Shown: positions 39,303 to 49,488 of the stretch, piece after piece
Layout of the letters: each line of letters opens with the position of its first letter
Position numbering within the stretch: the first letter of the stretch is position 1
Source of the DNA: Photobacterium marinum
GTDB taxonomy: Bacteria > Pseudomonadota > Gammaproteobacteria > Enterobacterales > Vibrionaceae
Assembly (NCBI RefSeq): GCF_000331515.1
Contig: NZ_AMZO01000021.1
Span: 1 to 64,000 of the forward strand
DNA length: 64,000 nt
Direction of reading: 5' to 3'
Translations under genes and position numbers: made by a program
Notes under the pieces: generated by a model
Told to the model about the DNA's origin: nothing
The model's input: the letters and a program-made list of their open reading frames with translations, nothing else
Database searches by the model: none

Positions 39303-40178
39303 ATGAATATTCGCCAACTCACCTACTTTGTCACACTCGCCGAAACAGCTAACTTTACTCGTGCCGCCGAGCGGCTGAATATCGCCCAGCCAGCACTAAG
39401 CGTTGCAATCAAAAAACTGGAAGGGCAGCTGGAGTTACCCTTGTTTCACCGCAATGAACGCAAAGTGGTGCTGACCCATGAAGGTGAGACTTTGCTGACT
39501 CATGCCCGATTAATACTTCAGCAGGTGAAAGATGCCAATATTGCAATGGCCGAACTGAAAGGACTGGAGAAAGGTGAAGTCCGGCTCGGTCTGCCAAGTA
39601 TGCTGGGATCATACTATTTCCCGGAAATCCTGATGGGCTTCAAAAGTCGCTATCCGAACCTCAAACTGACTATTGTTGAAGCTGGCACCCAATCTATTCG
39701 TAAAATGTTGCTCAACGGTGAATTAGACCTCGGCATAATCCACAATGCCGATGTGCCCGAACACCTGGAAACAGAGCATCTTCTTAGCTCACAGATGGTG
39801 GCAGTTGTCAGCAAAGACAGTGAGCTGACACAACAAGAATCGATCACCTTCAGTGAATTTTTTAAACATGAACTGGTGATGTTCAAAGAAGGTTATTTCC
39901 ACCGAGAATTTATCGACAGCGTGTGTCTACAACATGGCTTCGAACCACATATAGCTTTTGAAACCAATCTGCTTCAGATGATTCTGAAAATTGTCCGTAA
40001 TGACTTTGCAATCACAGCCCTGCTTGAAATGGTAACTGAGCACGAAAAAGACGTGGTTGCCGTTCCTTTCACAGACAGAGTCGACCTGGAAATCGCTATT
40101 GCCTGGCGTAAAAACGGTTACCTCTCTATTGCTGATCGAGCCTTTATGGAGTTTCTCAAAAGCACCACAAATAATTGA
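39303..40178 (+). CDS. LysR-family regulator divergent from the MFS gene
   Basis: 291 residues. The N-terminal domain MNIRQLTYFVTLAETANFTR and NIAQPALSVAIKKLEGQL are of the CynR/CbbR-like class. The effector domain includes LPSMLGSYYFPEIL and GELDLGIIHNADVPE. It probably regulates the divergent MFS exporter and itself. The effector is unknown. Confidence 0.92.
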   Translation: MNIRQLTYFVTLAETANFTRAAERLNIAQPALSVAIKKLEGQLELPLFHRNERKVVLTHEGETLLTHARLILQQVKDANIAMAELKGLEKGEVRLGLPSMLGSYYFPEILMGFKSRYPNLKLTIVEAGTQSIRKMLLNGELDLGIIHNADVPEHLETEHLLSSQMVAVVSKDSELTQQESITFSEFFKHELVMFKEGYFHREFIDSVCLQHGFEPHIAFETNLLQMILKIVRNDFAITALLEMVTEHEKDVVAVPFTDRVDLEIAIAWRKNGYLSIADRAFMEFLKSTTNN

Positions 40179-40475
40179 TATTTCTGACGTTAAAAGAGCA
40201 TTGCATTTGACCATAATGCATTCGTTGGAAGTATCTCCCAAAGTTATGATTTAACACTGCAAAAACAATCCGGAAAATCAAATTTATCACAATGATATCA
40301 GCCCTATAACCATCAAATAAAAATACTGTTTCAGATCATAAACACAACCATTTCATGTCGTTAAATACGTGTTTTTACGGTAAATTTCTCCAGAAATAAT
40401 GTGTAACAAAGTATTTTGATCTGGTGCACATTTCGACTTTATTTGTCTTATTTTTATGGTTTAGAGGACTTTTCC
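40179..40475. other. 297-bp gap upstream of dcuC
   Basis: AT-rich and should hold the dcuC promoter. A TTGAT half of an FNR box is near 40415, but I find no convincing second half. No small gene is evident; the 5' extension of the dcuC frame lacks a start signal. Confidence 0.35.
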
Positions 40476-41828
40476 ATGTTGGAACTACTTATTGGTCTTC
40501 TGGTCGCTGTGGGTGTAGGCCGTTACATTTTTAAAGGATACACAGCAACTGGAGTGCTACTGACCGGCGGTATTATTCTGCTCGCTATCACTGCTGCATT
40601 AGGTAAAGACGTTTTGCCAACCGGTGTTACCTCAACGGGTAACGCGGCTACTGACGTTTTCGAATACATCAAATACCTGCTGGGCTACCGTGCCGGTGGT
40701 CTTGGTATGATGATCATGATCCTGTGTGGTTTTGCCACTTATATGACCAAGATCGGTGCCAACGACATGGTTGTTAAAATGGCCTCAAAACCATTGCAGT
40801 TCATCAAATCACCATATGTACTGATGGTTGCGGCTTACTTTGTTGCTTGCCTGATGTCACTGGCTGTTGCTTCTGCAACTGGCCTTGGTGTATTGCTGAT
40901 GGCAACCCTGTTCCCGGTAATGGTTAACATGGGTATCAGCCGTGGTGCGGCAGCCGCAATTTGTGCATCACCGGCAGCGATTATTCTGTCACCGACTTCA
41001 GGCGACGTAATCATTGCAGCAGAATCAGCCAATATGGAACTGATCGACTTTGCATTCAAAACTACCCTGCCAATCTCAATTATCGCCATTATCGGTATGG
41101 CAACCGCGCACTTCTTCTGGCAGCGCTACCTGGATGACAAAGAAGGTGTTGTTCATGAAAAACTGGATGTCAGTGAACTAAAAGTCGATGCACCTAAGTT
41201 CTTCTGCATTCTGCCTTTCACACCAATCATCGGCGTTCTGCTGTTCAGCGGTAAGCTTCTGCCTGAACTGCACATCGTAACCATTCTGGTTATCTGCATG
41301 TTCCTGGCTGCGATCATCGAACTTATCCGCCACCGTAAAGCCAATGCCGTATTTGAAGGTCTGAACGCCGCTTACCAGGGCATGGCTGAAGCCTTCTCAA
41401 GCGTTGTTATGCTGTTGATTGCCGCAGGTGTATTTGCTCAGGGTCTGAAAGCTGTCGGCTTTATCGACAACCTACTTCACTTGGCAGAGGTTGCCGGTGC
41501 AGGCGGTATCTTCCTGATGATCCTGCTGGTTGCAATTACCACTATTGCCGCGATCACTACAGGTTCAGGTAACGCACCTTTCTACGCATTCGTAGAGCTG
41601 ATCCCAAGCCTTGCTGCGAAAATGGGCATCAACCCGGCTTACCTGGTTGTTCCAATGCTTCAGGCATCTAACCTTGGCCGTACCGTTTCTCCGGTATCTG
41701 GCGTGGTTGTTGCGGTATCAGGTATGGCAAAACTGTCTCCATTTGACGTCGTTAAACGTACATCTGTACCGGTCTTCGTTGGTGTAGTAATTGTTATTGT
41801 TGCTACACAAATCATGGTTCCGGCATAA
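40476..41828 (+). CDS. dcuC: Anaerobic C4-dicarboxylate carrier DcuC
   Basis: 450 residues from the ATG at 40476, which has GAGGA upstream; the open frame extends 60 bp further without a signal. Similarity to E. coli DcuC is strong throughout: LGMMIMILCGFATYMTKIG, then PLQFIKSPYVLMVAAYFVAC, then ASPAAIILSPTSGDV, then QASNLGRTVSPVSGVVVAV. Twelve or so membrane segments. It exports succinate, often in exchange for fumarate, during anaerobic growth. This fits the nearby glpABC. Confidence 0.95.
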   Translation: MLELLIGLLVAVGVGRYIFKGYTATGVLLTGGIILLAITAALGKDVLPTGVTSTGNAATDVFEYIKYLLGYRAGGLGMMIMILCGFATYMTKIGANDMVVKMASKPLQFIKSPYVLMVAAYFVACLMSLAVASATGLGVLLMATLFPVMVNMGISRGAAAAICASPAAIILSPTSGDVIIAAESANMELIDFAFKTTLPISIIAIIGMATAHFFWQRYLDDKEGVVHEKLDVSELKVDAPKFFCILPFTPIIGVLLFSGKLLPELHIVTILVICMFLAAIIELIRHRKANAVFEGLNAAYQGMAEAFSSVVMLLIAAGVFAQGLKAVGFIDNLLHLAEVAGAGGIFLMILLVAITTIAAITTGSGNAPFYAFVELIPSLAAKMGINPAYLVVPMLQASNLGRTVSPVSGVVVAVSGMAKLSPFDVVKRTSVPVFVGVVIVIVATQIMVPA

Positions 41829-41848
41829 AAACTCGACCATATCCCGAC

Positions 41849-41878
41849 AAAAGCCCACTAATTGTGGGCTTTTCTTTT
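41849..41878 (+). terminator. Terminator of dcuC
   Basis: AAAAGCCCAC pairs with GTGGGCTTTT over TAATT, followed by CTTTT. Confidence 0.88.
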
Positions 41879-42016
41879 ATATGCATCTAGATTTATTAGT
41901 GAACGGCGTTTATACCGTATTGTTGCAGGAATACCAAACCGAACAATGACTTGTAGAGCACCTTGTACCGCCTCTGTCGTCAAGCCATAAATTGATGTAA
42001 TGAAGAGGGATTTTCA

Positions 42017-43561
42017 ATGCGAAAGAATCGCTATGTAACTGACAAAGAAGTCGTGTTGGAACAAAATGCCCAACTGGTAACCACTACGAACCTGAAAGGT
42101 ATTATCACTTATGCCAATGAAGAGTTCATTAATGTCAGTGGTTACTCGGAAGAAGAACTGGTCAGCCATAACCACAATATCATCCGTCATCCGGATATGC
42201 CACCCGAAGCCTTTGCCGACCTCTGGCAACATCTGAAAGACGAAAAACCGTGGCGAGGGGTGGTAAAAAATCGTTGTAAAGACGGCAGCTTCTACTGGGT
42301 CGATGCCTATGTCACACCACTCTACGAAAATAACCGGGTTTGCGGTTACCAATCTGTCCGAAGAAAGCCCAGCCAGCAAATGGTCAACAACGCCACCAGG
42401 GTTTACCTGCAGCTTAACAACAAAAACAATCCCTACTCCTTTCACTTGTCTGTTTGGCAAAAGCTTGGACTTGCAGCATTGATAACAACGGTCACCATCG
42501 CAATGGCTCATTACTTCATGGCTGAATACGCTGCTATCAGCTCCCTATTTCCTGTCACGCTCTTGTTTTTGCTTTACCGTAAAGAGCTGTTTTCTACCCC
42601 GTTGTTTTTCGAACAGCTAACCCAAGAATACGATAGCCTTACCCGAATTATTTACAGTGGCGATTCAAAAGCATCCATTGCTGATTTCCACCTTCAGCTT
42701 AACGACGCCAGACTGAAAACAGTACTGGGTCGTGTTGATGATGCCTCTGTCGCTTTGGTTAATGTATCCGAAAACTTGCATCAAATATCACTCACTTCCA
42801 AAGATGCGATTACTCAACAGGATCAGGAAACCCAAATGATAGCGACAGCCGTCGCAGAACTGTCGGCCGTATCCGGTGAAATCGCGCAAAATACCCAGCA
42901 GACAGCCGATAAGGCATATGCCGCTCAAGAGCAATGCGCAAGAACCTCTGAAGCGTTGAATGTCACTCAAAACGCAATGGATGAGCTGGCGCTTGAAACA
43001 CAAAAAACCGCAGAAACAGCACAAGCTCTAGTGAAAATTTCGGAACAAATCGAAGCTATGATGAGCGAAATTCAAGGCATTGCCGAACAAACTAACTTGC
43101 TGGCGCTCAACGCTGCAATTGAGGCAGCCCGGGCCGGAGAGCAGGGACGTGGCTTTGCCGTTGTTGCCGATGAAGTTCGCGCCCTTTCTCAGCGCACCCA
43201 CGGAGCGACCGAGAAAATTCAGACCAGCATCGAAAGCATTCATGCCAGCCTCAGCGAGTGGCAGACACGGACAACTGAAAGCATTGAAAGAACCCGTTTA
43301 TGTGTCGAAAACACCGAAACTACTGCCGGCAACATACATGAAGTCATTACTATGGTTGATGAAATCTCTGATATCGCAACCCAAATAGCAACAGCAGCCG
43401 AACAACAAGGAACAGTATCAGCCGATATCAGCCAGAATGTTCATCACATTTCTGATTCATCAACAAGCAACCTAGCTCAGATAGAACAATTGGAACAGTC
43501 ATCGCATCAAATGCAGGAAAAGATTTCACTGTTAAAAGGACTCGCAAAATCCTTTGGATAG
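42017..43561 (+). CDS. PAS-domain chemoreceptor, Aer-like aerotaxis receptor
   Basis: 514 residues. An N-terminal PAS domain (about 15-115) has the Aer hallmarks [17 protein letters not shown] and [19 protein letters not shown], which hold FAD in E. coli Aer. A short hydrophobic region (about 150-190) replaces a periplasmic sensor. The signalling domain carries [20 protein letters not shown] and [19 protein letters not shown]. It senses redox state or oxygen from inside the cell. GAGGGA precedes the ATG. It follows dcuC but has a separate promoter region. Confidence 0.92.
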   Translation: MRKNRYVTDKEVVLEQNAQLVTTTNLKGIITYANEEFINVSGYSEEELVSHNHNIIRHPDMPPEAFADLWQHLKDEKPWRGVVKNRCKDGSFYWVDAYVTPLYENNRVCGYQSVRRKPSQQMVNNATRVYLQLNNKNNPYSFHLSVWQKLGLAALITTVTIAMAHYFMAEYAAISSLFPVTLLFLLYRKELFSTPLFFEQLTQEYDSLTRIIYSGDSKASIADFHLQLNDARLKTVLGRVDDASVALVNVSENLHQISLTSKDAITQQDQETQMIATAVAELSAVSGEIAQNTQQTADKAYAAQEQCARTSEALNVTQNAMDELALETQKTAETAQALVKISEQIEAMMSEIQGIAEQTNLLALNAAIEAARAGEQGRGFAVVADEVRALSQRTHGATEKIQTSIESIHASLSEWQTRTTESIERTRLCVENTETTAGNIHEVITMVDEISDIATQIATAAEQQGTVSADISQNVHHISDSSTSNLAQIEQLEQSSHQMQEKISLLKGLAKSFG

Positions 43562-43613
43562 AAATGGCTTATCTGAGGAGGTTATATTATTCACAGAGCA
43601 AGAAATACTAATA

Positions 43614-43642
43614 GGCACAGCGTAACCAGCTGTGCCTTCTTC
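43614..43642 (+). terminator. Hairpin between aer-like gene and small membrane gene
   Basis: GGCACAGC pairs with GCTGTGCC over 7 bases, followed by TTCTTC. It is a plausible but weak terminator for the receptor gene. Confidence 0.6.
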
Positions 43643-43646
43643 AAAA

Positions 43647-43871
43647 TCAAATACTAATGTCACGCCTTAAATAGTAACCATCACCGGTCCCATTGTTCAC
43701 CAAGTCTACCGATTCAACCAGATGGACAGCCATAGAGACATGCAGCATCGCCATTGTCAGCATGCTTAATGTCAAACGCTTGAACTTCAAAAAAGTCGAT
43801 TCAGAAATACGCCCTATTTTAACCAGGTAGAACAAAACCACCCACTTGAGCAACGAAAATATTGTGTACAT
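43647..43871 (-). CDS. Small membrane protein, unknown
   Basis: 74 residues. Two hydrophobic stretches (about 3-18 and 33-52) flank a basic Lys/Arg loop. CAGGAAAAT directly precedes the ATG, which argues for translation. The C-terminus is soluble (NNGTGDGYYLRRD). Family not recognised. It is convergent with the Aer-like gene. Confidence 0.6.
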   Translation of the reverse strand: MYTIFSLLKWVVLFYLVKIGRISESTFLKFKRLTLSMLTMAMLHVSMAVHLVESVDLVNNGTGDGYYLRRDISI

Positions 43872-44380
43872 ATTTTCCTGTTCCGCTAAAAACCACTACG
43901 ACTGCCTGTCGCGATACAGAATAGCGTATTGTGCGTTATATACAAGAATTATGACTTAGCTGATGCCAATCATATGATCAACTTCACCCGCTTAAAACCT
44001 GTGATAATTTGTGGTTATTGCCATCAAAAACCGCAATAAAAGCACAAATCCTTCAATAACAACTAACATTCATGTATTCAGCAAGAGAAATTGATGTATT
44101 ACAGCCTGAACATGGTAAACTCATGCCCTTTTTGTAGCCCTCTGTGTTTGTCGACTTCGGCAACAATACAGAGATGATGGTCTCTCCCTGTTTTATTCGG
44201 CTTCTGACCGATGAAGGTACAGAGCTGCGAACCATGATTAATACTGGCTATAAACTCATTCAGGCATAACGCATCCAATATGCGGAATGTTATCGGCTGG
44301 GGCACCAAAGATTAATAACAATCGCGCAAAGCGAACTGCCCCTTTTATGCCCCTTAAAGTAAGCAAGCAACTGTAAGCAA
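43872..44380. other. 509-bp gap upstream of ygiQ
   Basis: Two overlapping minus-strand frames of 60-69 codons (44053-44308) occur, but neither has a ribosome-binding site. A dyad TTATTGC-N11-GCAATAA lies near 44016-44040. The region could hold a long leader for ygiQ, a decayed gene or a structured RNA; I cannot tell. Confidence 0.35.
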
Positions 44381-46717
44381 ATGACTTTACAAAAGATTAA
44401 TGAATACCCGAAATACTGGGCGGAATGCTACGGCACCGCACCCTTCCTGCCGACTACTCGCAAGGAAATGGATGCGCTAGGCTGGGATAGCTGTGACATC
44501 ATCATCGTTACCGGTGATGCCTACGTTGACCACCCAAGCTTTGGTATGGCTATCATTGGCCGCCTGCTGGAATCACAGGGGTTCAGGGTCGGTATTATTG
44601 CCCAGCCGGAATGGAACAACAAAGACGCCTTCATGGAGCTGGGGAAACCGAACCTGTTCTTCGGTATTACTGCCGGTAACATGGATTCAATGATCAACCG
44701 CTATACGGCTGATCGCAAGCTTCGCCATGATGATGCCTATACGCCAAATAACGAAGGTGGTAAGCGTCCTGACCGTGCCGTGCTTGTTTACTCACAACGC
44801 TGCCGTGAAGCTTATAAAGATACCCCTATCGTACTTGGCGGTATTGAGGCCAGCCTGCGTCGCTTGGCTCACTATGACTACTGGTCAGATAAAGTACGCC
44901 GCTCAGTCCTGTTTGATGCCAAGGGCGATATTCTGCTGTTCGGTAACGCAGAACGTGCTTTGGTTGAAGTCGCTCATCGCCTGGCAAACGGTGAAGACAT
45001 CGCAAACATGACCAATATTGCCGGTACTGCAGTAATCATGAAAGAAGTTCCTGAAGGCTATCAGGAAATCGATTCAAGCCGTATCGAAAAGCCGGGCAAG
45101 GCAATGCAGATGCCAAACCCTTACGCAACCGAATCCAACTGTGAAACCAATAAAGCGCAGAAGGAACCGGAAGCGAAACCAATTCAGATTCAGCCATCAC
45201 GCCATGATTCTGAATACACGGCTGTGCGTCTGCCGTCATACGAAAAGCTGCGTAATGACCGTATTCTTTATGCTCATGCCAGCCGAGTAATGCACCTGGA
45301 GGCTAACCCGCATTCAGCCCGTGCGCTAATCCAGAAACACGGTGACCGTGATCTTTGGATTAACAAGCCGCCAATCCCGCTGACAACTGAAGAGATGGAC
45401 TTCGTATTCGGTCTTCCTTATGCCCGCGTGCCACACCCTTCATACGGTAAGGCCAAGATCCCGGCATACGACATGATCAAAACCAGTGTGAACATTATGC
45501 GTGGCTGTTTCGGCGGTTGCTCATTCTGTTCTATCACCGAGCACGAAGGCCGCATTATTCAGAACCGCTCACAAGAATCGATCCTGAACGAGCTGGAAGA
45601 TATCCGCGACAAGGTTCCAGGCTTTACCGGCACGATTTCGGACCTTGGTGGCCCGACAGCTAACATGTATCGACTGGGTTGTTCTGATCCGCGAGCGGAA
45701 GCTAACTGTCGTCGTCCTTCCTGTATCTTCCCGGAGATCTGTAGGAAGCTGAACACTGACCATAAGCACACCATTGATCTGTACCGCAAAGCCCGCAAGG
45801 TCGACGGTATCAAAAAGATCATGATTGCTTCCGGTGTCCGTTATGACCTGGCTATCGAATCGCCGGAATACATCCGTGAACTGGTTACCCACCACGTTGG
45901 CGGATACCTGAAGATCGCACCGGAGCACACAGAGAAAGGCACTCTGGATCTGATGATGAAACCGGGTATGGGCACTTACGACCGCTTCAAAGAGCTGTTC
46001 GAGAAATACAGTAAAGAGGCAGGTAAAAAACAGTACCTGATCCCTTACTTCATTTCAGCGCACCCAGGCTCAACAGATGAGGACATGCTGAATCTGGCGC
46101 TATGGCTGAAGGAAAATGATTTCCAGTGCGATCAGGTACAGAACTTCTACCCGTCGCCTATGTGTAACGCAACCGCGATGTACCATTCGGAAACCAACCC
46201 GCTGAAGCGTGTGAAATACAAGAAGCGTGAGGATTTGTTTGTTGCCAAAGGTGAGCGCCAGCGTCGCCTGCACAAAGCTCTTCTTCGCTATCACGATCCT
46301 GCGAACTGGCCGTTGCTTCGAGAAGCGCTGGTCAACATGGGCAAAAAGCACCTGATCGGTGATCGTCCGGGTTGCCTGATACCGGCTGAAGGCAGCGAAG
46401 CTGAACTAACACCGGCACAACGTCGTGGTTCCGGTCGTCATGGTGCCAAACGCTTTGCAACCAAGCATGCCAAACAGCCGGATATCCGCACTGATGGCAA
46501 GCGTCAGTCCGGCAACCGAAACGGCGGCAATAACAAAGGCAAACCAGACGCGAAACACGGCAATGGTCATAACGGTAAACCCGCTGGTAACCGCAACGGT
46601 AACGGTAATAATACCGGTCGTCCAAACCGCAATGGCAGCAATGGTAAGCCGGCTGGCTCGAAGCCTCGTCAGGGCGGAAACGGAAAACCAAACCGTAGTC
46701 GTGCCAAGGCAAGGTAA
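44381..46717 (+). CDS. YgiQ-family radical SAM protein
   Basis: 778 residues. The radical SAM cluster motif is C376, C380, C383 within [18 protein letters not shown]. The family N-terminus [20 protein letters not shown] and the [12 protein letters not shown]-like segment ([20 protein letters not shown]) are present. A second set of cysteines ([12 protein letters not shown]) may bind another cluster. The last ~90 residues are a Gly/Asn/Lys/Arg-rich low-complexity tail. It binds SAM and an iron-sulfur cluster; the reaction is not established. The ribosome-binding site is weak. Confidence 0.92.
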   Translation: MTLQKINEYPKYWAECYGTAPFLPTTRKEMDALGWDSCDIIIVTGDAYVDHPSFGMAIIGRLLESQGFRVGIIAQPEWNNKDAFMELGKPNLFFGITAGNMDSMINRYTADRKLRHDDAYTPNNEGGKRPDRAVLVYSQRCREAYKDTPIVLGGIEASLRRLAHYDYWSDKVRRSVLFDAKGDILLFGNAERALVEVAHRLANGEDIANMTNIAGTAVIMKEVPEGYQEIDSSRIEKPGKAMQMPNPYATESNCETNKAQKEPEAKPIQIQPSRHDSEYTAVRLPSYEKLRNDRILYAHASRVMHLEANPHSARALIQKHGDRDLWINKPPIPLTTEEMDFVFGLPYARVPHPSYGKAKIPAYDMIKTSVNIMRGCFGGCSFCSITEHEGRIIQNRSQESILNELEDIRDKVPGFTGTISDLGGPTANMYRLGCSDPRAEANCRRPSCIFPEICRKLNTDHKHTIDLYRKARKVDGIKKIMIASGVRYDLAIESPEYIRELVTHHVGGYLKIAPEHTEKGTLDLMMKPGMGTYDRFKELFEKYSKEAGKKQYLIPYFISAHPGSTDEDMLNLALWLKENDFQCDQVQNFYPSPMCNATAMYHSETNPLKRVKYKKREDLFVAKGERQRRLHKALLRYHDPANWPLLREALVNMGKKHLIGDRPGCLIPAEGSEAELTPAQRRGSGRHGAKRFATKHAKQPDIRTDGKRQSGNRNGGNNKGKPDAKHGNGHNGKPAGNRNGNGNNTGRPNRNGSNGKPAGSKPRQGGNGKPNRSRAKAR

Positions 46718-46741
46718 TTCCCCTGTACTAGCCATCCGATA

Positions 46742-46775
46742 AAAACAAAGCCCACATTCTTGCGGGCTTTGTTTT
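46742..46775. terminator. Bidirectional terminator after ygiQ
   Basis: AAAACAAAGCCC pairs with GGGCTTTGTTTT around an 10-base loop. It serves ygiQ and the convergent 51-residue gene. Confidence 0.85.
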
Positions 46776-46805
46776 ATTCAGTATTCTGTGTTTTTCTTTA
46801 TCTGG

Positions 46806-46961
46806 CTAGCGCATCAGCTCTGTTGCCATAAGGAAAGCCACCGCACAGCCGACAATGATACCTAGGCCAACTAACAGTTTCTGCTGCGATTTCTCATCAA
46901 GGTATTTCGTTGCCAAAATACCCAGCATCAATAGCACCAAAATAACGGCAAGCTTTAACAT
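46806..46961 (-). CDS. 51-residue two-helix membrane protein
   Basis: Reading frame of 51 codons, MLKLAVILVLLMLGILATKY at the start. A first membrane segment (about 3-18) and a second (about 29-47, LVGLGIIVGCAVAFLMAT) are joined by a hydrophilic loop LDEKSQQK. GAGGTAGGAC lies directly before the ATG. The small size, hairpin topology and good ribosome-binding site make it a convincing small gene. Function unknown. Confidence 0.75.
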   Translation of the reverse strand: MLKLAVILVLLMLGILATKYLDEKSQQKLLVGLGIIVGCAVAFLMATELMR

Positions 46962-47102
46962 TGTCCTACCTCGGCTATCTCACTTATCCACCAATGCACT
47001 TTAACACATATTACAAGTCAGGTTTGTCTCTAACATCAAGTGAGGCAACATTATTTTCCTAACTCGTTTAATCTATGCCAAACCAAACACTGATCTGGCC
47101 TA

Positions 47103-47843
47103 TCAGATCTCAAACATCTGGTAGTTTTTCAGTTCAGGAATGGTGCGATGTAGCTCTTTTTCCTCTTGAGCAAGCCCCTGAATTGAATCACACAATTCAT
47201 TTGCTTTCTCAGAGACTTCACCAGAACGGGCTCGAACTTTCTCTTCAATCCTGGCTTTCATTTCAGAGAACTTTTTCTGAAGCTCAGTGAAGTTAATCTC
47301 GCCGTCTTTCATCTCCTGCGATAAAGCAGCAAACAAACCTGACATCGACTCGACACTAACGTGTTTCATCGCCTGATCGAACTCCTGTTTCCAGTCTGTA
47401 TCAACTGTCTGAAACATATCGGCAGGCATGACGAATTCGCCATTTTGATAAAACTTGTCATGCGCTTTCTGACCGTATTCACCAATCAGCGCCTCAACCT
47501 TGGCAAAAGAAGCTTTTGAATCAAAGCTCGATGACACTTCGTTCAGAATATCCCCGGCAATACCTACTCCGTCATTGGCAATATCAGCCATCTTGGGCAA
47601 ATATTCTTTCACCCCATGGCTGTAGGCCGCTACGGCTCTCTGCTGCATTGCATCCAAATCTACCTTTTTACCATTGATATAGACCTGGTTGTTTTCATCT
47701 ATCAGCATTTTCGGCTGCCCTTCCTGATAAACAGATACCTGTTCACCGTCGATGTGAATTTCATTCTGAACATCAACCGGACAACTTTGCGCATATACGC
47801 TTGCCGAGCTAAGTAATAACCCTGCCACCAGCACTTTTTTCAT
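47103..47843 (-). CDS. YggN-family (DUF2884) exported protein
   Basis: 246 residues from the ATG at 47843; an ATG two codons upstream (47849) is also possible, since the same GAGAAG could serve either. A signal peptide (about 1-18, ending VYA) is followed by SCPVDVQNEIHIDGEQVSVY and the YINGKKVDLDAMQQRAVAAY segment that mark YggN. The rest is helical. Periplasmic; function unknown. It stands alone. Confidence 0.9.
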   Translation of the reverse strand: MKKVLVAGLLLSSASVYAQSCPVDVQNEIHIDGEQVSVYQEGQPKMLIDENNQVYINGKKVDLDAMQQRAVAAYSHGVKEYLPKMADIANDGVGIAGDILNEVSSSFDSKASFAKVEALIGEYGQKAHDKFYQNGEFVMPADMFQTVDTDWKQEFDQAMKHVSVESMSGLFAALSQEMKDGEINFTELQKKFSEMKARIEEKVRARSGEVSEKANELCDSIQGLAQEEKELHRTIPELKNYQMFEI

Positions 47844-48032
47844 CAGCATAATTCTTCTCTGCAAATCTAAATATCTGACTCATTGATACTGTCACACGTT
47901 TCAGGCCACTCTACAAGTCCGCAATCATTCTTCAAAGTTCAAACATAATCTATGTTTATAGGCCTTTGTGACTTGAGTTTTCTTCCGTGAATAGGCACTC
48001 TGTGCATCGTCATTTATTTGCTACGAGTTATT

Positions 48033-48515
48033 GTGGAAAAAGTCGCTATTTTTGTTGATGTTCAAAACATCTATTACACAGTCAAAGATACCTATGGCTG
48101 CAATTTCGATTACAACGCTTTCTGGGCTGAAGCCACGCAAGATCGTGAAGTCGTCGCAGCCTACGCCTATGCCATCCATCGCGGTGACGAAAAGCAACGT
48201 CAGTTTCAAAATATCCTCCGCGGTATTGGCTTTGAAGTTAAACTGAAACCTTTTATCCAGCGCAGCGACGGCTCGGCAAAAGGTGACTGGGATGTCGGTA
48301 TCACTCTGGATGTAATCGAACATGCTCCGGACGTTGACCGCATTATTCTGCTCTCCGGTGACGGTGATTTTGATCTGCTTGTCGATAAAGTCCAGACAAA
48401 ATACAGCACCCAAGTTGAGATTTACGGTGTGCCGGGGCTGACCGCAGGATCGCTGATTAATACCGCGTCATTTTTCCGTGAAATCGAACAAACGCTGCTG
48501 CTTTGCCACAAATAG
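48033..48515 (+). CDS. NYN-domain (LabA/DUF88) protein, predicted ribonuclease
   Basis: 160 residues starting at GTG 48033; a TTG 15 bp upstream is less likely. The single NYN/PIN-like domain shows the acidic catalytic pattern: VAIFVDVQNIYY, then KGDWDVGITLDVIEHAPDVD and LLSGDGDFDLLVDKV, ending TAGSLINTASFFREIE. Proteins of this group are thought to cut RNA. No partner gene is adjacent. Confidence 0.9.
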   Translation: MEKVAIFVDVQNIYYTVKDTYGCNFDYNAFWAEATQDREVVAAYAYAIHRGDEKQRQFQNILRGIGFEVKLKPFIQRSDGSAKGDWDVGITLDVIEHAPDVDRIILLSGDGDFDLLVDKVQTKYSTQVEIYGVPGLTAGSLINTASFFREIEQTLLLCHK

Positions 48516-48561
48516 AACTTTAGCGGCTTATCTTGGCAATTTATCAACGAGAAAAGCCAAT

Positions 48562-48592
48562 AAAGAAAGCGGGGAGGTTTACACCTTCCCGC
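48562..48592 (-). terminator. Terminator of the CDF gene
   Basis: On the minus strand GCGGGAAGGT pairs with ACCTCCCCGC (one G-U pair), followed by TTTCTTT. Confidence 0.75.
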
Positions 48593-48629
48593 CTAAATCT
48601 TCACTTCGATATGTGAACGGTTTTAAGCA

Positions 48630-49313
48630 TTAACTCAATTCTGAGACTTCGTCATATTGAGTTCGGGATAACCCCCTAAGTTCATTCACCGCGTCATAAA
48701 CCATTTTCAGCGGCACAATCACAAAATACACAGACGCAACCACAACCATCACGGGATCCGCATAAGCAGCATACTCGCCATAGCCTGTCCAAGTCATAAC
48801 CGTAGCGATAATAAAACCACACATCACCGCCCCGCTGATCACAGTATCCATTACCCACTGCTTTGACTCGGCTTCCACCAACGCCGAACGTGCTTGCTGG
48901 CCTTTGCTTTTAAGCACCAGGTAGGTTGCAGTACAACCGACTACGTTGATCACACCAAACAATAAAGCCAACCCGGTATCAACTTCTCGCCCGCCGTTAA
49001 TAATCGCAACCACAGCCGAATAGAACGAAATACAACACATTACAGTAATTACCATACCTTTAAAGGCAATAACTGCGGGTTCGATTTTCGCAACCGTGTG
49101 AGAAGAATTTGCCACTTCAGGTTTACGGATATAAGCAGCGGCTAAAAGTGAAACCACGGTTAATGCAAGGCTGATAAATGAATAAGCACCATCAAATACG
49201 ATGACCAGAGAGCCCATCCACAGTCCTAACCCAATGCCCATGATGGCAAATAAGAAAGAGGACATGGTCGAAAACTGCAGCAGGCGACGTTCAAGCTGCA
49301 CATTACAAGACAT
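48630..49313 (-). CDS. Cation diffusion facilitator family protein with altered metal site
   Basis: 227 residues from the ATG at 49313, with GAGGTG upstream; an in-frame TTG lies 15 bp earlier. Five or six membrane segments follow the CDF pattern, and the cytoplasmic domain is very short. The usual transport site (DxxxD in helix 2, HxxxD in helix 5 of E. coli YiiP) reads D41-GAY-S45 and Q152-WVM-D156. Two of four ligands are thus changed. It may carry another cation or be regulatory. A LysR gene is divergent. Confidence 0.85.
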   Translation of the reverse strand: MSCNVQLERRLLQFSTMSSFLFAIMGIGLGLWMGSLVIVFDGAYSFISLALTVVSLLAAAYIRKPEVANSSHTVAKIEPAVIAFKGMVITVMCCISFYSAVVAIINGGREVDTGLALLFGVINVVGCTATYLVLKSKGQQARSALVEAESKQWVMDTVISGAVMCGFIIATVMTWTGYGEYAAYADPVMVVVASVYFVIVPLKMVYDAVNELRGLSRTQYDEVSELS

Positions 49314-49328
49314 AAACACCTCAACCAA

Positions 49329-49381
49329 CCGACGTTATTTTCGTCGGACACACTTCACTTATGTAACTAAGTTAATGTTAC
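49329..49381. promoter_or_regulatory. Dyads between CDF and LysR genes
   Basis: CCGACG-N7-CGTCGG (49329-49347) and GTAAC-N9-GTTAC (49363-49381) are perfect dyads in the 175-bp divergent region. Either could be the LysR operator. Confidence 0.4.
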
Positions 49382-49488
49382 CTAATATTTTTTTATTGCT
49401 ACAATCACTGAGCGCTAAATTTTTCGTCGCTGAAAAAATCAAAAACGAAGCCTAACTTCATGTTCATATCAAATACAAGGGCTTAACC

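Noticed and set aside
44053-44308. Two overlapping minus-strand frames before ygiQ
   Set aside because: No ribosome-binding site and no recognisable family; kept only as an unexplained region.
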